A stretch of DNA of 64,000 nucleotides from Actinacidiphila epipremni (GCF_012034175.1 NZ_JAATEJ010000009.1:124001-188000), one strand, 5' to 3'. Shown: positions 26,278 to 35,714, counted from the first letter of the stretch. Notes: generated by a model not told the origin, from the letters alone. Program-made: numbers and translations.

Positions 26278-29200
26278 ATGTTCCGCATGCCCCCCATCCC
26301 CCCAGGTCGCAGAAGGCGGCAGCGCCCGCCGGGCGGCTCGGACCGCCCCGGCCGCACGAGCCTGAAGCGCGCGGTCGCCGTCGTCGGCAGCACCGCCCTG
26401 CTCACCGGTGGCGGCATGCTCGCGCTGAGCGCCACTCCCGCGTACGCCGCCGCGACCGGCGGCAGCGGCGCGAGCCTGCCGTACGTCGAGGTCCAGGCGG
26501 AGAACTCCAGCACCAACGGCACGGTGATCGGCCCCAGTTGGGCCGCGGGCCAGCTCGCCGACGAGGCGTCGTACCGCAAGGCGGTCACGCTGTCGGGCAG
26601 CGGCAAGTACGTCACCTTCACCACGCCGGTGGCGACCAACTCCATCGACTTCCGCTACAGCATCCCGGACACCTCGGGCGGCTCGGTCTACACCGCGCCG
26701 CTGTCGTTCTCGATCGGCGGCGCCGCGCAGCCGGATTTCACGCTGACCAACGCCTACAGCTGGTACTACGGCAGCTACCCGTTCACCAACTCGCCCGGCA
26801 GCAACCCGCACCACTTCTACGACGAGCTGCACCGGCTGCTGCCGCAGACGTATCCCGCGGGCACCACCTTCACCCTCCAGGTGCCCTCCGGCGGGACGAC
26901 CACGACGATCGACTTCGCCGACTTCGAGAACGTCGGCGCCGCCCTCCCGCAGCCGTCCGGCTCGGTGTCGGTCACCAGCAAGGGCGCCGACGCCACCGGC
27001 GCCGCCGACTCCACAGCGGCCTTCAACGCGGCCATCGCGGCGGCCGGTTCCGGCGGCACGGTGTGGATCCCGCCGGGCACCTTCAAGATCCCCGGGCACA
27101 TCACGGTCAACAACGTCACCGTCGCCGGCGCCGGCATGTGGTACTCGACGGTGACCGGCGCCGCCCCCGGCTTCTTCGGCCTCGGCGAGCCCGACAGCTG
27201 CGGGGTCGGCGGCAACAGGGGCGTCAGCAGCAACGTCCACCTGTCCAACTTCGCCATCTTCGGCCAGGTCGGCACCCGCAACGACTGCGACCAGGTCAAC
27301 GGCATCGGCGGCGCGCTCAGCAACTCCTCGGTCTCCAGCGTGTGGATCGACCATATGAAGGTCGGCGCCTGGCTGGACGGCCCGATGGACAAGCTGACGC
27401 TCAGCGGCCTGCGTATCCGCGACACCACCGCCGACGGCATCAACTTCCACGGCGGGGTGACCAACTCCACGATCACCAACAGCGAGATCCGCAACACCGG
27501 TGACGACGGCATCGCCACCTGGGCGGACTCCGCGCTCGGCGCCGACGCCAACGACACGATCTCCCACAACACCGTCGAGACGCAGATCCTCGCCAACGGC
27601 ATCGCGATCTACGGCGGCCACGACAACACCGTCAGCGGCAACCTGGTGCAGGACACCGGTCTCGCGCAGGGCGGCGGCATCCACGTCGGCCAGCGCTTCA
27701 CCTCCACGCCGGTCGGCACGACGAACATCACCGACAACACCATCGTGCGGGCCGGCAGCCTCGACCCGAACTGGCAGTTCGGCGTCGGCGCACTGTGGTT
27801 CGACGGCAGCCAGGGCGCCATCACCGGCCCGATCAACGTCAGCAACGCGCTGATCCAGCAGAGCCCTTACGAGGCCGTGCAGTGGGTCGAGGGCACCGTC
27901 AGCGGGGTCAACCTCAACAACGTGACGATCGCCGGCACCGGCACCTTCGCGCTCCAGGAACAGACCGGCGGCGCCGCGAAGTTCACCAACGTCACCGCGA
28001 CCGGCGTCGGCGCGTCCACGCCCGTCTACTCGTGCGAGGGCGGCAACTTCGCCGTCACCGACGGCGGCGGCAACTCCGGCATCACCGGCACCCCGTTCTG
28101 CGGCGGCTGGCCCACGCCGAACTTCCCGCCGTACCCGGCCAGCGGCGTCACCACGACCCCGGGCGCGCTCAACTTCGGCTCGGTGGCGACCGGTTCGACC
28201 AGCGCCGCGCAGACCGTGACCGTCTCCAACCCGACCGGCTCGGCCGCCGCGGTCTCCGCGCTGTCCACCACCGGTGACTTCGCGCAGACCAACACCTGCG
28301 GCAACTCGGTGCCGGCGAACGGCTCCTGCACCGTGAGCGTGACCTTCAAGCCGACCGCGGCCGGGCAGCGCACCGGGACGCTCACCGTCACCGCGGGCGG
28401 CAACACCAGCACCGTCTCGCTGAGCGGCACCGGCACCGCACCCGGGCCGGTGCTCAACACCAACCCGGCGAGCCTGTCCTTCCCGAGCACGGTCGTCGGC
28501 GCGAGCGCGGCCTCGCAGACGGTGACCGTCACCAACTCCGGGACCACCGCGGCGAGCGTCTCGTCGGTCGCGGCGACGGGTGACTTCACCCAGACCAACA
28601 CCTGCTCCTCGCTCGCCGTCGGCGCGTCCTGCACGGTCACGGTGACCTTCAAGCCGACCACCGGCGGCACCCGCAACGGCACCCTGACGATCACCAGCAA
28701 CGCCAACAACAGCCCCACCACGGTGGGCCTGAGCGGCGCCGGCATCGACAGCAGCACCGACGTCGCGGCCGGCCACCCGGCCACCGCGAGCTCCACCAAC
28801 GGCACCTTCGCGCCCGGCAACGTCACCGACGCGGACCCGAGCACGTACTGGGAGAGCGCCAACGGCTCCTTCCCGCAGTGGGTGCAGGTCGACCTCGGCC
28901 AGAACACAAGCGTCGGCAAGGTGACGTTGAAGCTGCCGCCGTCCACGGCGTGGGCGACCCGCAGCGAGACGCTGTCCGTGCTCGGCTCGACGGACGGCAA
29001 CTCCTTCGCGACGCTGTCGCCGTCCGCGGCGCGCACCTTCGACCCGAGCGCCAACAACAACACGGTGACCATCACCTTCAACGCGGCCACCGCCCGCTAC
29101 GTCCGGATCAACATCACGGCCAACTCCGGCTGGTCGGCCGGGCAGTTGTCGGCGCTCCAGGTCTTCCCGGCCGGCGGCGGCACCAGCCCGTCCTCGGCGA

Positions 29201-29922
29201 CGCTGGCGACCGACCCGTCCTCGCTCACCTTCGCCTCGCAGGCGCCCGGCACCACCAGCGGCGCGCAGAACGTGACGGTGACCAACACCGGTACGGCCGC
29301 GGCCTCGATCACCTCGGTCACGACCTCGGGCGACTTCTCGCAGACCAACACCTGCGGCTCCTCGCTCGCGGCGAACGCCAGCTGCACCGTCGCGGTGAAG
29401 TTCGCCCCGACCGCGGCCGGCGCCCGCTCCGGCACCCTCACCATCGCCGGCAACGCGACCAACAGCCCCACCACGGTGGCCCTTTCCGGCACCGGCACGG
29501 GCAGCGCCACCACCAACCTGGCGGCCGGCCGGCCGACCAGCGAGTCCAGCCACACCGACGTCTACCCCTCGTCCAACCTGACCGACGGCAACCAGGCCAG
29601 CTACTGGGAGAGCGCCAACAACGCCTTCCCGCAGTGGGCCCAGGTCGACCTCGGCTCGGCGGCGAGCATCAGCAAGGTCGTCCTCCAGCTCCCGGCGAAC
29701 TGGGGCTCGCGCAACGAGACCCTCACCGTCGACGGCAGCACGAACGGCTCCTCCTTCAGCACCCTGAAGGCGTCGGCCTCCTACGCCTTCACCCCCGGCG
29801 CGAACAACACCGTGACGATCACCTTCCCGGCCGCCACGGCCCGCTACGTCCGCGTCACCATCACCTCCAACGACGGCTGGCCGGCCGGCCAGTTGTCCGA
29901 ACTGCAGGTCTGGAACGCCTGA
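26278..29922 (+). CDS. Secreted GH87-type alpha-1,3-glucanase (mutanase/mycodextranase), multi-modular
   Basis: This 1,214-residue exported enzyme should hydrolyse alpha-1,3-glucan, as found in fungal walls and dental plaque. A basic signal peptide ends near PAYA (about residue 57). A CBM6/35-like jelly-roll domain follows (YVEVQAENSS, about 65-220). A right-handed beta-helix (about 240-610) holds the catalytic site: Asp386 in TADGINFHGG and the pair Asp409-Asp410 in NTGDDGIATW. The 23/24-residue spacing equals the three catalytic Asp I recall for GH87 enzymes. The tail has three choice-of-anchor-D-like domains, each with a (D)F(A/T/S)QTNTC motif, interleaved with two discoidin-like binding domains (about 830-955 and 1070-1214). 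The ATG has AAAGGAG 6 bases upstream. The alternative reading is another beta-helix glycanase, but the Asp triad favours GH87. Confidence 0.83.
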   Translation: MFRMPPIPPGRRRRQRPPGGSDRPGRTSLKRAVAVVGSTALLTGGGMLALSATPAYAAATGGSGASLPYVEVQAENSSTNGTVIGPSWAAGQLADEASYRKAVTLSGSGKYVTFTTPVATNSIDFRYSIPDTSGGSVYTAPLSFSIGGAAQPDFTLTNAYSWYYGSYPFTNSPGSNPHHFYDELHRLLPQTYPAGTTFTLQVPSGGTTTTIDFADFENVGAALPQPSGSVSVTSKGADATGAADSTAAFNAAIAAAGSGGTVWIPPGTFKIPGHITVNNVTVAGAGMWYSTVTGAAPGFFGLGEPDSCGVGGNRGVSSNVHLSNFAIFGQVGTRNDCDQVNGIGGALSNSSVSSVWIDHMKVGAWLDGPMDKLTLSGLRIRDTTADGINFHGGVTNSTITNSEIRNTGDDGIATWADSALGADANDTISHNTVETQILANGIAIYGGHDNTVSGNLVQDTGLAQGGGIHVGQRFTSTPVGTTNITDNTIVRAGSLDPNWQFGVGALWFDGSQGAITGPINVSNALIQQSPYEAVQWVEGTVSGVNLNNVTIAGTGTFALQEQTGGAAKFTNVTATGVGASTPVYSCEGGNFAVTDGGGNSGITGTPFCGGWPTPNFPPYPASGVTTTPGALNFGSVATGSTSAAQTVTVSNPTGSAAAVSALSTTGDFAQTNTCGNSVPANGSCTVSVTFKPTAAGQRTGTLTVTAGGNTSTVSLSGTGTAPGPVLNTNPASLSFPSTVVGASAASQTVTVTNSGTTAASVSSVAATGDFTQTNTCSSLAVGASCTVTVTFKPTTGGTRNGTLTITSNANNSPTTVGLSGAGIDSSTDVAAGHPATASSTNGTFAPGNVTDADPSTYWESANGSFPQWVQVDLGQNTSVGKVTLKLPPSTAWATRSETLSVLGSTDGNSFATLSPSAARTFDPSANNNTVTITFNAATARYVRINITANSGWSAGQLSALQVFPAGGGTSPSSATLATDPSSLTFASQAPGTTSGAQNVTVTNTGTAAASITSVTTSGDFSQTNTCGSSLAANASCTVAVKFAPTAAGARSGTLTIAGNATNSPTTVALSGTGTGSATTNLAAGRPTSESSHTDVYPSSNLTDGNQASYWESANNAFPQWAQVDLGSAASISKVVLQLPANWGSRNETLTVDGSTNGSSFSTLKASASYAFTPGANNTVTITFPAATARYVRVTITSNDGWPAGQLSELQVWNA

Positions 29923-29954
29923 CCGCCTGACGCGTTCCCCCTGCCGACAGGCCC

Positions 29955-29999
29955 AGTGCCGCCGGGTGCCCCGCACGCACCCGGCGGCACTGCGCGTTT
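29955..29999 (+). terminator. Terminator hairpin after the GH87 gene
   Basis: AGTGCCGCCGGGTGC and GCACCCGGCGGCACT form a perfect 15-base-pair stem around CCCGCAC, followed by GCGCGTTT. It lies between convergent genes. Confidence 0.8.
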
Positions 30000-30015
30000 C
30001 CCGCCCGCGGCGGAG

Positions 30016-30687
30016 CTACGCGCGGCGGTGCGCGCGCAGGATGAGGTCGGCTGTCTGCGCCGCGATACGCGTGTAGTCCTCCTCGGGGAGGGCCTGCGTG
30101 CCGTGCAGCGTCCTGACCCGGCCCTCGGTGGCGAGCAGCAGCACGAACTGCCGGGCGGCCAGGGCCGGTTCGGGCACGTCGAGGTCACCGGCACGGTCGC
30201 GGCCGGCGAGGTAGGCGGCGAGGTCGTCGAGGGTGCGGCGCGGGGCGTTCTGCCGCCACAGGCGCTGGAGTTCGGGGTGCCGGGGCAGCTCGGCGATCGT
30301 CATCCGGTGCAGCGCCGCCGCGTCCGGCGCGAGCACGGCCCGCAGGATGCGCACGCCGGCCGCGGTGAGGTCGGCGCGGGCGTCACCGGTCGCGGGCAGC
30401 GGGCTGCGCCAGGCGTCCGGGGTGTCGCCCAGCAGCCCGCCGGCCGCCTCGGCCGCGGCGAGGAAGAGCTTCTCCTTGTCGCCGAAGTGCGCGTAGACGG
30501 TCTGCTTGCCGACCCCGGCGGTCGCCGCGACGACATCGACGCTGGCCCCGGCGAAGCCCTCCCGCAGGAAGACGGCGAGCGCGGCCCGCAGGATGGCGTC
30601 CCGCTTGGCCTCCGACCTGCGCCGCCGCCCCGCTGCGGGCTCGGGCGCTGGCTCGGGGTCGGGGGCGGCGGGCGGTGAGGAGGGCAT
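30016..30687 (-). CDS. TetR-family repressor of the adjacent DHA2 efflux gene
   Basis: The 223-residue protein starts with a Pro/Ala-rich lead, then the TetR HTH (AKRDAILRAALAVFLREGFAG, then GVGKQTVYAHFGDKEKLF, about 25-75) and a helical ligand domain. It is divergent from a DHA2 transporter, and the 119-base gap carries two 19-base operators, one inside the transporter promoter. That makes drug-inducible derepression of the pump the likely role. Confidence 0.92.
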   Translation of the reverse strand: MPSSPPAAPDPEPAPEPAAGRRRRSEAKRDAILRAALAVFLREGFAGASVDVVAATAGVGKQTVYAHFGDKEKLFLAAAEAAGGLLGDTPDAWRSPLPATGDARADLTAAGVRILRAVLAPDAAALHRMTIAELPRHPELQRLWRQNAPRRTLDDLAAYLAGRDRAGDLDVPEPALAARQFVLLLATEGRVRTLHGTQALPEEDYTRIAAQTADLILRAHRRA

Positions 30688-30705
30688 GGCCGCATCGTAC
30701 CCCGC

Positions 30706-30765
30706 TTGCGAGACGGAACTGTTCCGTCTAGTTTGGAGCGAACGAGACTAGACGGTTCAGTCTCG
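30706..30765 (+). promoter_or_regulatory. DHA2 promoter with two TetR operators
   Basis: TTGCGA (30706-30711), a 17-base spacer and TAGTTT (30729-30734) form a strong promoter for the transporter. AGACGGAACTGTTCCGTCT (30711-30729) is a perfect palindrome with a central T that fills the spacer. A second, imperfect copy lies at 30745-30763 near the expected start of transcription, inside a CGAGACT...AGTCTCG repeat (30743-30765). Confidence 0.88.
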
Positions 30766-30806
30766 CGTTACGTGTCCCCGTACGCGCCCGCAGCCCAGGA
30801 GGGGCC

Positions 30807-32333
30807 ATGCCGCCCGACGCCGCACCCGCACCCCCGCCGGCGAAGCCGACACCACCGACCCCACCGGCACCGCCGAGCCCGGCGGCACACACAGCCCAGG
30901 CGCCACCGCCCGCCCGCGTACCGCCCCGGCGGCGGGTGCTCGCCGTCGCCGTCGTGATGCTCGCCGTCGCCATGGACCTGATCGACACCTCGGCCGTGAA
31001 CGTCGCGCTGCCCTCCCTCCAGGGCGGCTTCTCCCTCGGCGCCGCCGGCGTGCAGTGGGTCGTCGCCGGCTACTCCCTGCCCTTCGCGGTGCTGCTGCTC
31101 GCCGGCGGCCGGCTCGGTGACGTCCTCGGCTACCGCAGGGCCTTCCTCGCCGGGACCGCCGGCTTCCTCGCCGCCTCGCTCGGCTGCGCGCTCGCCCCCG
31201 GCCCCGGGGTCCTCATCGGCGCGCGGACCGCGCAGGGCGCGGCGGCGGCGCTGATGGTGCCGCAGGCGACCTCGCTGCTCCAGCTGATGTACGCGCCCGG
31301 CGAGCGGGCCCGGGTCATGGGCCTGTTCGGCGCGCTGGCCGGGCTCGCGGCGGCCCTCGGCCCGCTCACCGGCGGGGCGCTGCTGCGGCTGGACCTGCCC
31401 GGCGCGGACTGGCGGCCGGTCTTCCTGCTCAATGTGCCGGTCGCGCTCGCCGCCCTCGCCGCGGGCGCGGCGCTGCTGCCGCCGGGCGGCTCGCCCCGCG
31501 CGGTGCGGCTGGACCCGCGCGGCACCGCGCTGGCCGTGGCGGGCCTGGGCCTGCTGGTGCTGCCGCTGGTGCAGGGCCCGGCGCTGCACTGGCCGCCGTG
31601 GTGCGCGCTGTCGCTCGCGGCGGCGGTGCCGGTGCTCGGGCTGCTGGTCGCCGACCAGCGCGTCCGCGGCCGGCGGCCGGGCACGACGCTCGTCGACCCC
31701 GGGCTCTTCCGGCACCGCTCCTTCGGCTCGGGGCTGCTGCTCAGCCTGCTGGTGGAGGCGGTCATGGGCGGACTCATGCTCGCCGCGACGCTCACCCTGC
31801 AGGACGGCCTGGGGCTGCGCCCGCTCGCCGCGGCGCTGACCACACTGCCGATGGTGGCCGGGATGGTGGTGGGCGTGGTCGTGCTCGCCGAGCCGCTGAC
31901 GCCGCGGCTGGGCCGCCATGTCGTGACCGCCGGATGCGCCCTGCTCGCCGCGGGCACCGCCGCGATGGCGTGGGTGCTGCACCACGGCGGGGACCGTACG
32001 CATGTCTGGGCGCTGCTCCCGGAGTTGGCGGTCGTCGGCGCCGGACTGGGCATGCTGATGGGCCCGTTGTTCGCCGTCACCCTCCAGCATGTGGCCCCGG
32101 CGGACGCGGGGGCGGCCTCGGGCGTACTGGAGTCCGTCGAGCAACTGGGCGGTGTGCTCGGGGTGGTGTCGGTCGGCACGCTCTTCCTGCACCGCGCGGC
32201 CGGCCACGGCTCCGTGGCCGCTTTCGGCTGGGCGGCGGGCGCGGTGCTGGCGCTCGTGGCGCTGGCGGTCGCGGCGGTCCCGGCGCTGCCGCGGCACTTC
32301 AGGACCGAGGAGGAACTGGGCCTTGAGGTGTGA
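30807..32333 (+). CDS. MFS multidrug transporter, DHA2 (EmrB/QacA) family
   Basis: The 508-residue protein has an unusual Pro/Ala-rich N-terminal tail of about 40 residues and then about 14 transmembrane helices. Family motifs are present: MDLIDTSAVNVALPSLQ (motif D1-like), GGRLGDVLGYRRAF (motif A) and the motif C region GPLTGGALL. It is a proton-driven drug or metabolite exporter. AGGAGGGG precedes the ATG. It is controlled by the divergent TetR. Confidence 0.92.
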   Translation: MPPDAAPAPPPAKPTPPTPPAPPSPAAHTAQAPPPARVPPRRRVLAVAVVMLAVAMDLIDTSAVNVALPSLQGGFSLGAAGVQWVVAGYSLPFAVLLLAGGRLGDVLGYRRAFLAGTAGFLAASLGCALAPGPGVLIGARTAQGAAAALMVPQATSLLQLMYAPGERARVMGLFGALAGLAAALGPLTGGALLRLDLPGADWRPVFLLNVPVALAALAAGAALLPPGGSPRAVRLDPRGTALAVAGLGLLVLPLVQGPALHWPPWCALSLAAAVPVLGLLVADQRVRGRRPGTTLVDPGLFRHRSFGSGLLLSLLVEAVMGGLMLAATLTLQDGLGLRPLAAALTTLPMVAGMVVGVVVLAEPLTPRLGRHVVTAGCALLAAGTAAMAWVLHHGGDRTHVWALLPELAVVGAGLGMLMGPLFAVTLQHVAPADAGAASGVLESVEQLGGVLGVVSVGTLFLHRAAGHGSVAAFGWAAGAVLALVALAVAAVPALPRHFRTEEELGLEV

Positions 32334-32405
32334 CGGACCGCGGCCGGACGGATCGCCGTGACCCGTGGGGGAGTTGGTGCGGGCAGGGGGCTACGCTCCC
32401 TGGCC

Positions 32406-33041
32406 ATGGGCAGCGCACTGGGCGGGATTCTGGAAGCCGCGGCGGACGGCACGTATCCGGCGGCGGACGGCGGGACGACGCTCGTGCCGCAGGCGGACGA
32501 CCGCGACGCCGGGGTCATCGCGTTCACCGCGCACGCGGTGATCTTCACCGACCTCGACCACGACTGGGTGCGCGGCCGGCTCACCGCGGTGGACAGCGAC
32601 CCGCTGGCCGCCGCGATGAACCCGCGCTTCCTGGCCGCCCTGCTGGACCGGGCCGGCCGCCGCACCGACACCGTCGACCTGCTGTCGGTGGCTCCCCCGC
32701 TCCCCGGCGCGCCCCCGCTCGCGCTGCGGGAGATCGACGACCCGGCCCATCCGCGGGTCGCCCGCGCGCTCGCCCACCGCGACGACGTACGCGTCTGGTC
32801 CGCCGACGGCGGCGTCCTCGTCCTCGGCCGCGGTGTCGCGGGCCGCTGGGAGGCGGCGATCGAGGTCGAGGAGGACGCGCGCGGGCGCGGTCTCGGCCGG
32901 GCGCTGGCCACCGCCGCCCGGCACCTCGCGCCGGGCCCGGTGTGGGCCCAGCAGGCCGCGGGCAACGCCCGCTCCGTCCGCGCCTTCCACGCGGCAGGCT
33001 TCCGCCCGGTCGCGGCCGAGTCCCTGCACGCCCGGGCGTAG
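32406..33041 (+). CDS. GNAT-family N-acetyltransferase
   Basis: This 211-residue protein has the acetyl-CoA loop RGRGLGRALATAARHL (motif A, about 160-175) and the C-terminal strand-helix AGNARSVRAFHAAGFRPV. The N-terminal half is less conserved. The substrate is unknown. It is 72 bases downstream of the transporter on the same strand, so co-transcription, and perhaps acetylation of an exported compound, is possible. Confidence 0.82.
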   Translation: MGSALGGILEAAADGTYPAADGGTTLVPQADDRDAGVIAFTAHAVIFTDLDHDWVRGRLTAVDSDPLAAAMNPRFLAALLDRAGRRTDTVDLLSVAPPLPGAPPLALREIDDPAHPRVARALAHRDDVRVWSADGGVLVLGRGVAGRWEAAIEVEEDARGRGLGRALATAARHLAPGPVWAQQAAGNARSVRAFHAAGFRPVAAESLHARA

Positions 33042-33180
33042 CCCGCCGGCGGCGCTCCACGGCCCGGGCCGAGCGCGGCACCAGGCGTCGCAGGAGGCGT
33101 TCCGCACGGCGTGGCGCAGGTCACAACCACCGGCTGAAATATCCGGGGACTCCCTCCCCGTTACATGCACGTGAATGCAT

Positions 33181-33203
33181 AACCGGGGAGCACCTCCCCG
33201 GTT
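33181..33203. promoter_or_regulatory. Palindrome upstream of the 33279 TetR gene
   Basis: AACCGGGGAG-CAC-CTCCCCGGTT is a perfect 10+10 inverted repeat in the 237-base gap before a TetR gene. A related CCGGGGA...TCCCCG pair lies 40-50 bases earlier (about 33140-33162). Either is a candidate TetR operator. I see no gene in the gap. Confidence 0.6.
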
Positions 33204-33278
33204 GCCGGAAGCCAAGGGCCGACAGACGCCGACAACGCCGACGAGCCCCGGGACGAGCCGCCGAGAGGAGTTACCGCC

Positions 33279-33965
33279 GTGACCACCGTGGCAGAAGTGA
33301 ACGAGTCCGCCGTACGGGCAGCCGAGCCGGGAACTGCCGAGGCGGCGGCCGTGCGGTCACACCGTACGCGGGCGGACGCGGTACGCAACCGTGAGCGTAT
33401 CGTCGCCGCCGCGCGGGACGTCTTCGTCGAGTACGGCTACGACGCCCCGCTCGACGAGATCGCCCGCCGGGCCGGCATCGGCAACGCGACGCTCTACCGG
33501 CACTTCGCCGACCGGCAGGCGCTCGGGCAGGCGGTGCTGCTGTACGTGCTGACCCGCACCGCGGACCGGGCGGCGGCCGAGGCGGCCGTCGTCGAGGCCG
33601 GCGGGGACCCGTGCGCGGCGCTCAGCCGCTTCGCGCACACCGCCGTCGAGGAGAACGTCGGCGCCCTGTGCGGACTGCTCGTGGGCGGTGACAAGCGGCG
33701 CTCGCCGGAGCTGACCGAGCAGAAGGCACGGCTGGAGGGCGCGCTCGACGCGCTGATGGACCGGGCCCGGCGCGACGGGCGGCTGCGCGGCGACGTGACC
33801 CGCACCGACCTCATGGTCGCCATCTCCCGGCTCACCCGGCCGCTGCCCGGCGTGGACTGCGCCGACAGCGACATCCACCGCCACCTCCAGCTCTTCCTCG
33901 ACGGCCTCAAGGCACAGGCCGGCACCGAACCGAAGGCGGGCGACGCGACGACGCGCACCCCGTAA
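33279..33965 (+). CDS. TetR-family regulator
   Basis: This 228-residue protein has a basic lead and then a TetR HTH (NRERIVAAARDVFVEYGYDAP, then AGIGNATLYRHFADRQAL, about 36-85). The C-terminal domain matches the common SCO-type TetR with SRLTRPLPG. The start is GTG. It lies 116 bases upstream of a DHA2 transporter on the same strand and probably controls it and itself. Confidence 0.9.
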   Translation: MTTVAEVNESAVRAAEPGTAEAAAVRSHRTRADAVRNRERIVAAARDVFVEYGYDAPLDEIARRAGIGNATLYRHFADRQALGQAVLLYVLTRTADRAAAEAAVVEAGGDPCAALSRFAHTAVEENVGALCGLLVGGDKRRSPELTEQKARLEGALDALMDRARRDGRLRGDVTRTDLMVAISRLTRPLPGVDCADSDIHRHLQLFLDGLKAQAGTEPKAGDATTRTP

Positions 33966-34081
33966 GCCCCACCCCTACCTACCTCGTACTGACCATCAGC
34001 CGCACAGCACCGCGGGCGCGACGCCCCGGCGCCCGTCACCCCTGATCTTCACGCCCTCCGCGTACCGAAGTGGATACCCCC

Positions 34082-35659
34082 ATGTCTCAAACGCTGTCCA
34101 AGACGACGCCCGACAGGGCCGCCCAGCCCGATCCCCGGCGCTGGAAAGCGCTCGTCTTCATCTCCCTGGCCCAGCTGATGGTCGTGCTCGACGCGACGAT
34201 CGTGAACATCGCGCTGCCGAGCGCCCAGCACGACCTCGGCATATCCGACGCGAACAAGCAGTGGGTCATCACCGCGTACGCCCTCGCCTTCGGCGGGCTG
34301 CTGCTCTTCGGCGGCCGGATCGCCGACCTGTGGGGACGCAAGCGGGCCTTCGTGACCGGCCTGACCGGCTTCGCGCTCGCCTCCGCCATCGGCGGCGCCG
34401 CCGGCAACGAGGCCATGCTGCTCAGCTCGCGTGCCGCGCAGGGCGTCTTCGGCGCGCTGCTGGCGCCCGCGGCCCTGTCGCTGCTCGCGACGACCTTCAC
34501 CGACGCCAAGGAGCGCGCCAAGGCCTTCGGCATCTTCGGCGCGATCGCCGGCGGCGGCGGTGCGGTCGGGCTGCTGCTCGGCGGTGTCCTGACCGAGTTC
34601 CTCGACTGGCGCTGGACGTTCTTCGTCAACATCCCCTTCGCGGTGATCGCCGCGCTCGGCGCCTACTTCGTGATCCGCGAGCCCGCCGGCGGGCGCAACC
34701 GCTCGCCGCTGGACATCCCCGGCGTGCTGCTGTCGACGCTCGGCCTGGTCTCGCTGGTCTACGGCTTCACGCGCGCCGAGACGGCCGGCTGGGCGGCGGC
34801 CTCCACGATCGGCCTGCTGGTCGCCGCGGTGGTGCTGCTCGCGTCCTTCGCGTTCGTCGAGTCCCGCGTCAAGCACCCGCTGCTGCCGCTGCGGGTCGTC
34901 GCCGACCGCAACCGCGGCGGTGTCTACGCCTCGCTGGGCCTGGCCATCATCGGCATGTTCGGCGTGTTCCTCTTCATGACCTACTACCTGCAGGTCGTGC
35001 AGGGCTACTCGGCGATCAGGACCGGCTTCGCCTTCCTGCCGATGGTCACCGCGTTCGTCGTCGGCTCCACGCAGATCGGCGCCCGGCTGGTCAACCGGCT
35101 GCCGGCCCGCGCCCTGATGGCGCCCGGCTTCGCGCTGGCGGCCGTCGCGATGCTGCTGCTGACCCGGCTGTCGGTCGGCGCGTCCTACCCGGGGGTCGTC
35201 CTGCCGGGCCTGGTCCTGCTGGGCCTGGGCATGGGCACGGCCTTCATGCCGGCGATGTCGCTGGCCACCTCGGGCGTGCAGCCGCGTGACGCGGGTGTCG
35301 CCTCGGCGATGGTCAACACCTCGCAGCAGGTGGGCGGGGCGATCGGCACCGCGCTGCTGAACACGATCGCGGCCTCCGCGACCGCGACCTACCTGGCCGC
35401 GCACCACGCGGCGGCCCCGGCAGCCGCGAAGCTCGCCCAGGCGCAGGGCCTGGTCCACGGCTACACCCACGCCATCTGGTGGGCGGTCGGCATCGAGGCG
35501 GTCGCCTCGCTGATCGCGCTGACCTTCGTCAACGCCGGCCGGCCGACCACGGTCCGCGTCGCGTCCAGCTCGGACGGCCGGTCCGCGGACTCCGCGCAGG
35601 CCGGGCAGGCCGGGCACACCGAGCAGGCCGAGGACGCCGTCCCGGTGATCCTGCACTGA
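34082..35659 (+). CDS. MFS transporter, DHA2 (EmrB/QacA) family
   Basis: The 525-residue protein has 14 predicted helices and the motifs LMVVLDATIVNIALPSAQ, GGRIADLWGRKRAF and GLLLGGVLTEFLDWRW. It is a likely drug-proton antiporter. An in-frame GTG at 34070 is an alternative start; neither start has a strong ribosome site. The C-terminal tail is rich in Gln/Ala/Gly repeats. It follows its TetR gene and ends at a strong terminator. Confidence 0.92.
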   Translation: MSQTLSKTTPDRAAQPDPRRWKALVFISLAQLMVVLDATIVNIALPSAQHDLGISDANKQWVITAYALAFGGLLLFGGRIADLWGRKRAFVTGLTGFALASAIGGAAGNEAMLLSSRAAQGVFGALLAPAALSLLATTFTDAKERAKAFGIFGAIAGGGGAVGLLLGGVLTEFLDWRWTFFVNIPFAVIAALGAYFVIREPAGGRNRSPLDIPGVLLSTLGLVSLVYGFTRAETAGWAAASTIGLLVAAVVLLASFAFVESRVKHPLLPLRVVADRNRGGVYASLGLAIIGMFGVFLFMTYYLQVVQGYSAIRTGFAFLPMVTAFVVGSTQIGARLVNRLPARALMAPGFALAAVAMLLLTRLSVGASYPGVVLPGLVLLGLGMGTAFMPAMSLATSGVQPRDAGVASAMVNTSQQVGGAIGTALLNTIAASATATYLAAHHAAAPAAAKLAQAQGLVHGYTHAIWWAVGIEAVASLIALTFVNAGRPTTVRVASSSDGRSADSAQAGQAGHTEQAEDAVPVILH

Positions 35660-35673
35660 CCCACCGCAGCACC

Positions 35674-35714
35674 GCCGCGAGGCCCCGCCCTCCTTCCGGG
35701 CGGGGCCTCGCGGC
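35674..35714. terminator. Bidirectional terminator
   Basis: GCCGCGAGGCCCCGCCC pairs with GGGCGGGGCCTCGCGGC around TCCTTCC. It separates the transporter from the convergent dioxygenase operon. There is no long T run. Confidence 0.75.

Noticed and set aside
14023..29922. A single glycan-utilisation gene cluster from 14 to 30 kb
   Set aside because: Unrelated regulators, a pseudogene, a dehalogenase locus and a LysR locus lie between the two glucanases, and their operators differ.
26119..29976. A minus-strand open frame of nearly 1,300 codons opposite the GH87 gene
   Set aside because: It is a mirror of the GC-rich codon pattern of the plus-strand gene: Arg/Gly/Val/Ala-rich, no domain, no ribosome site. 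The plus strand has a full set of recognisable domains.
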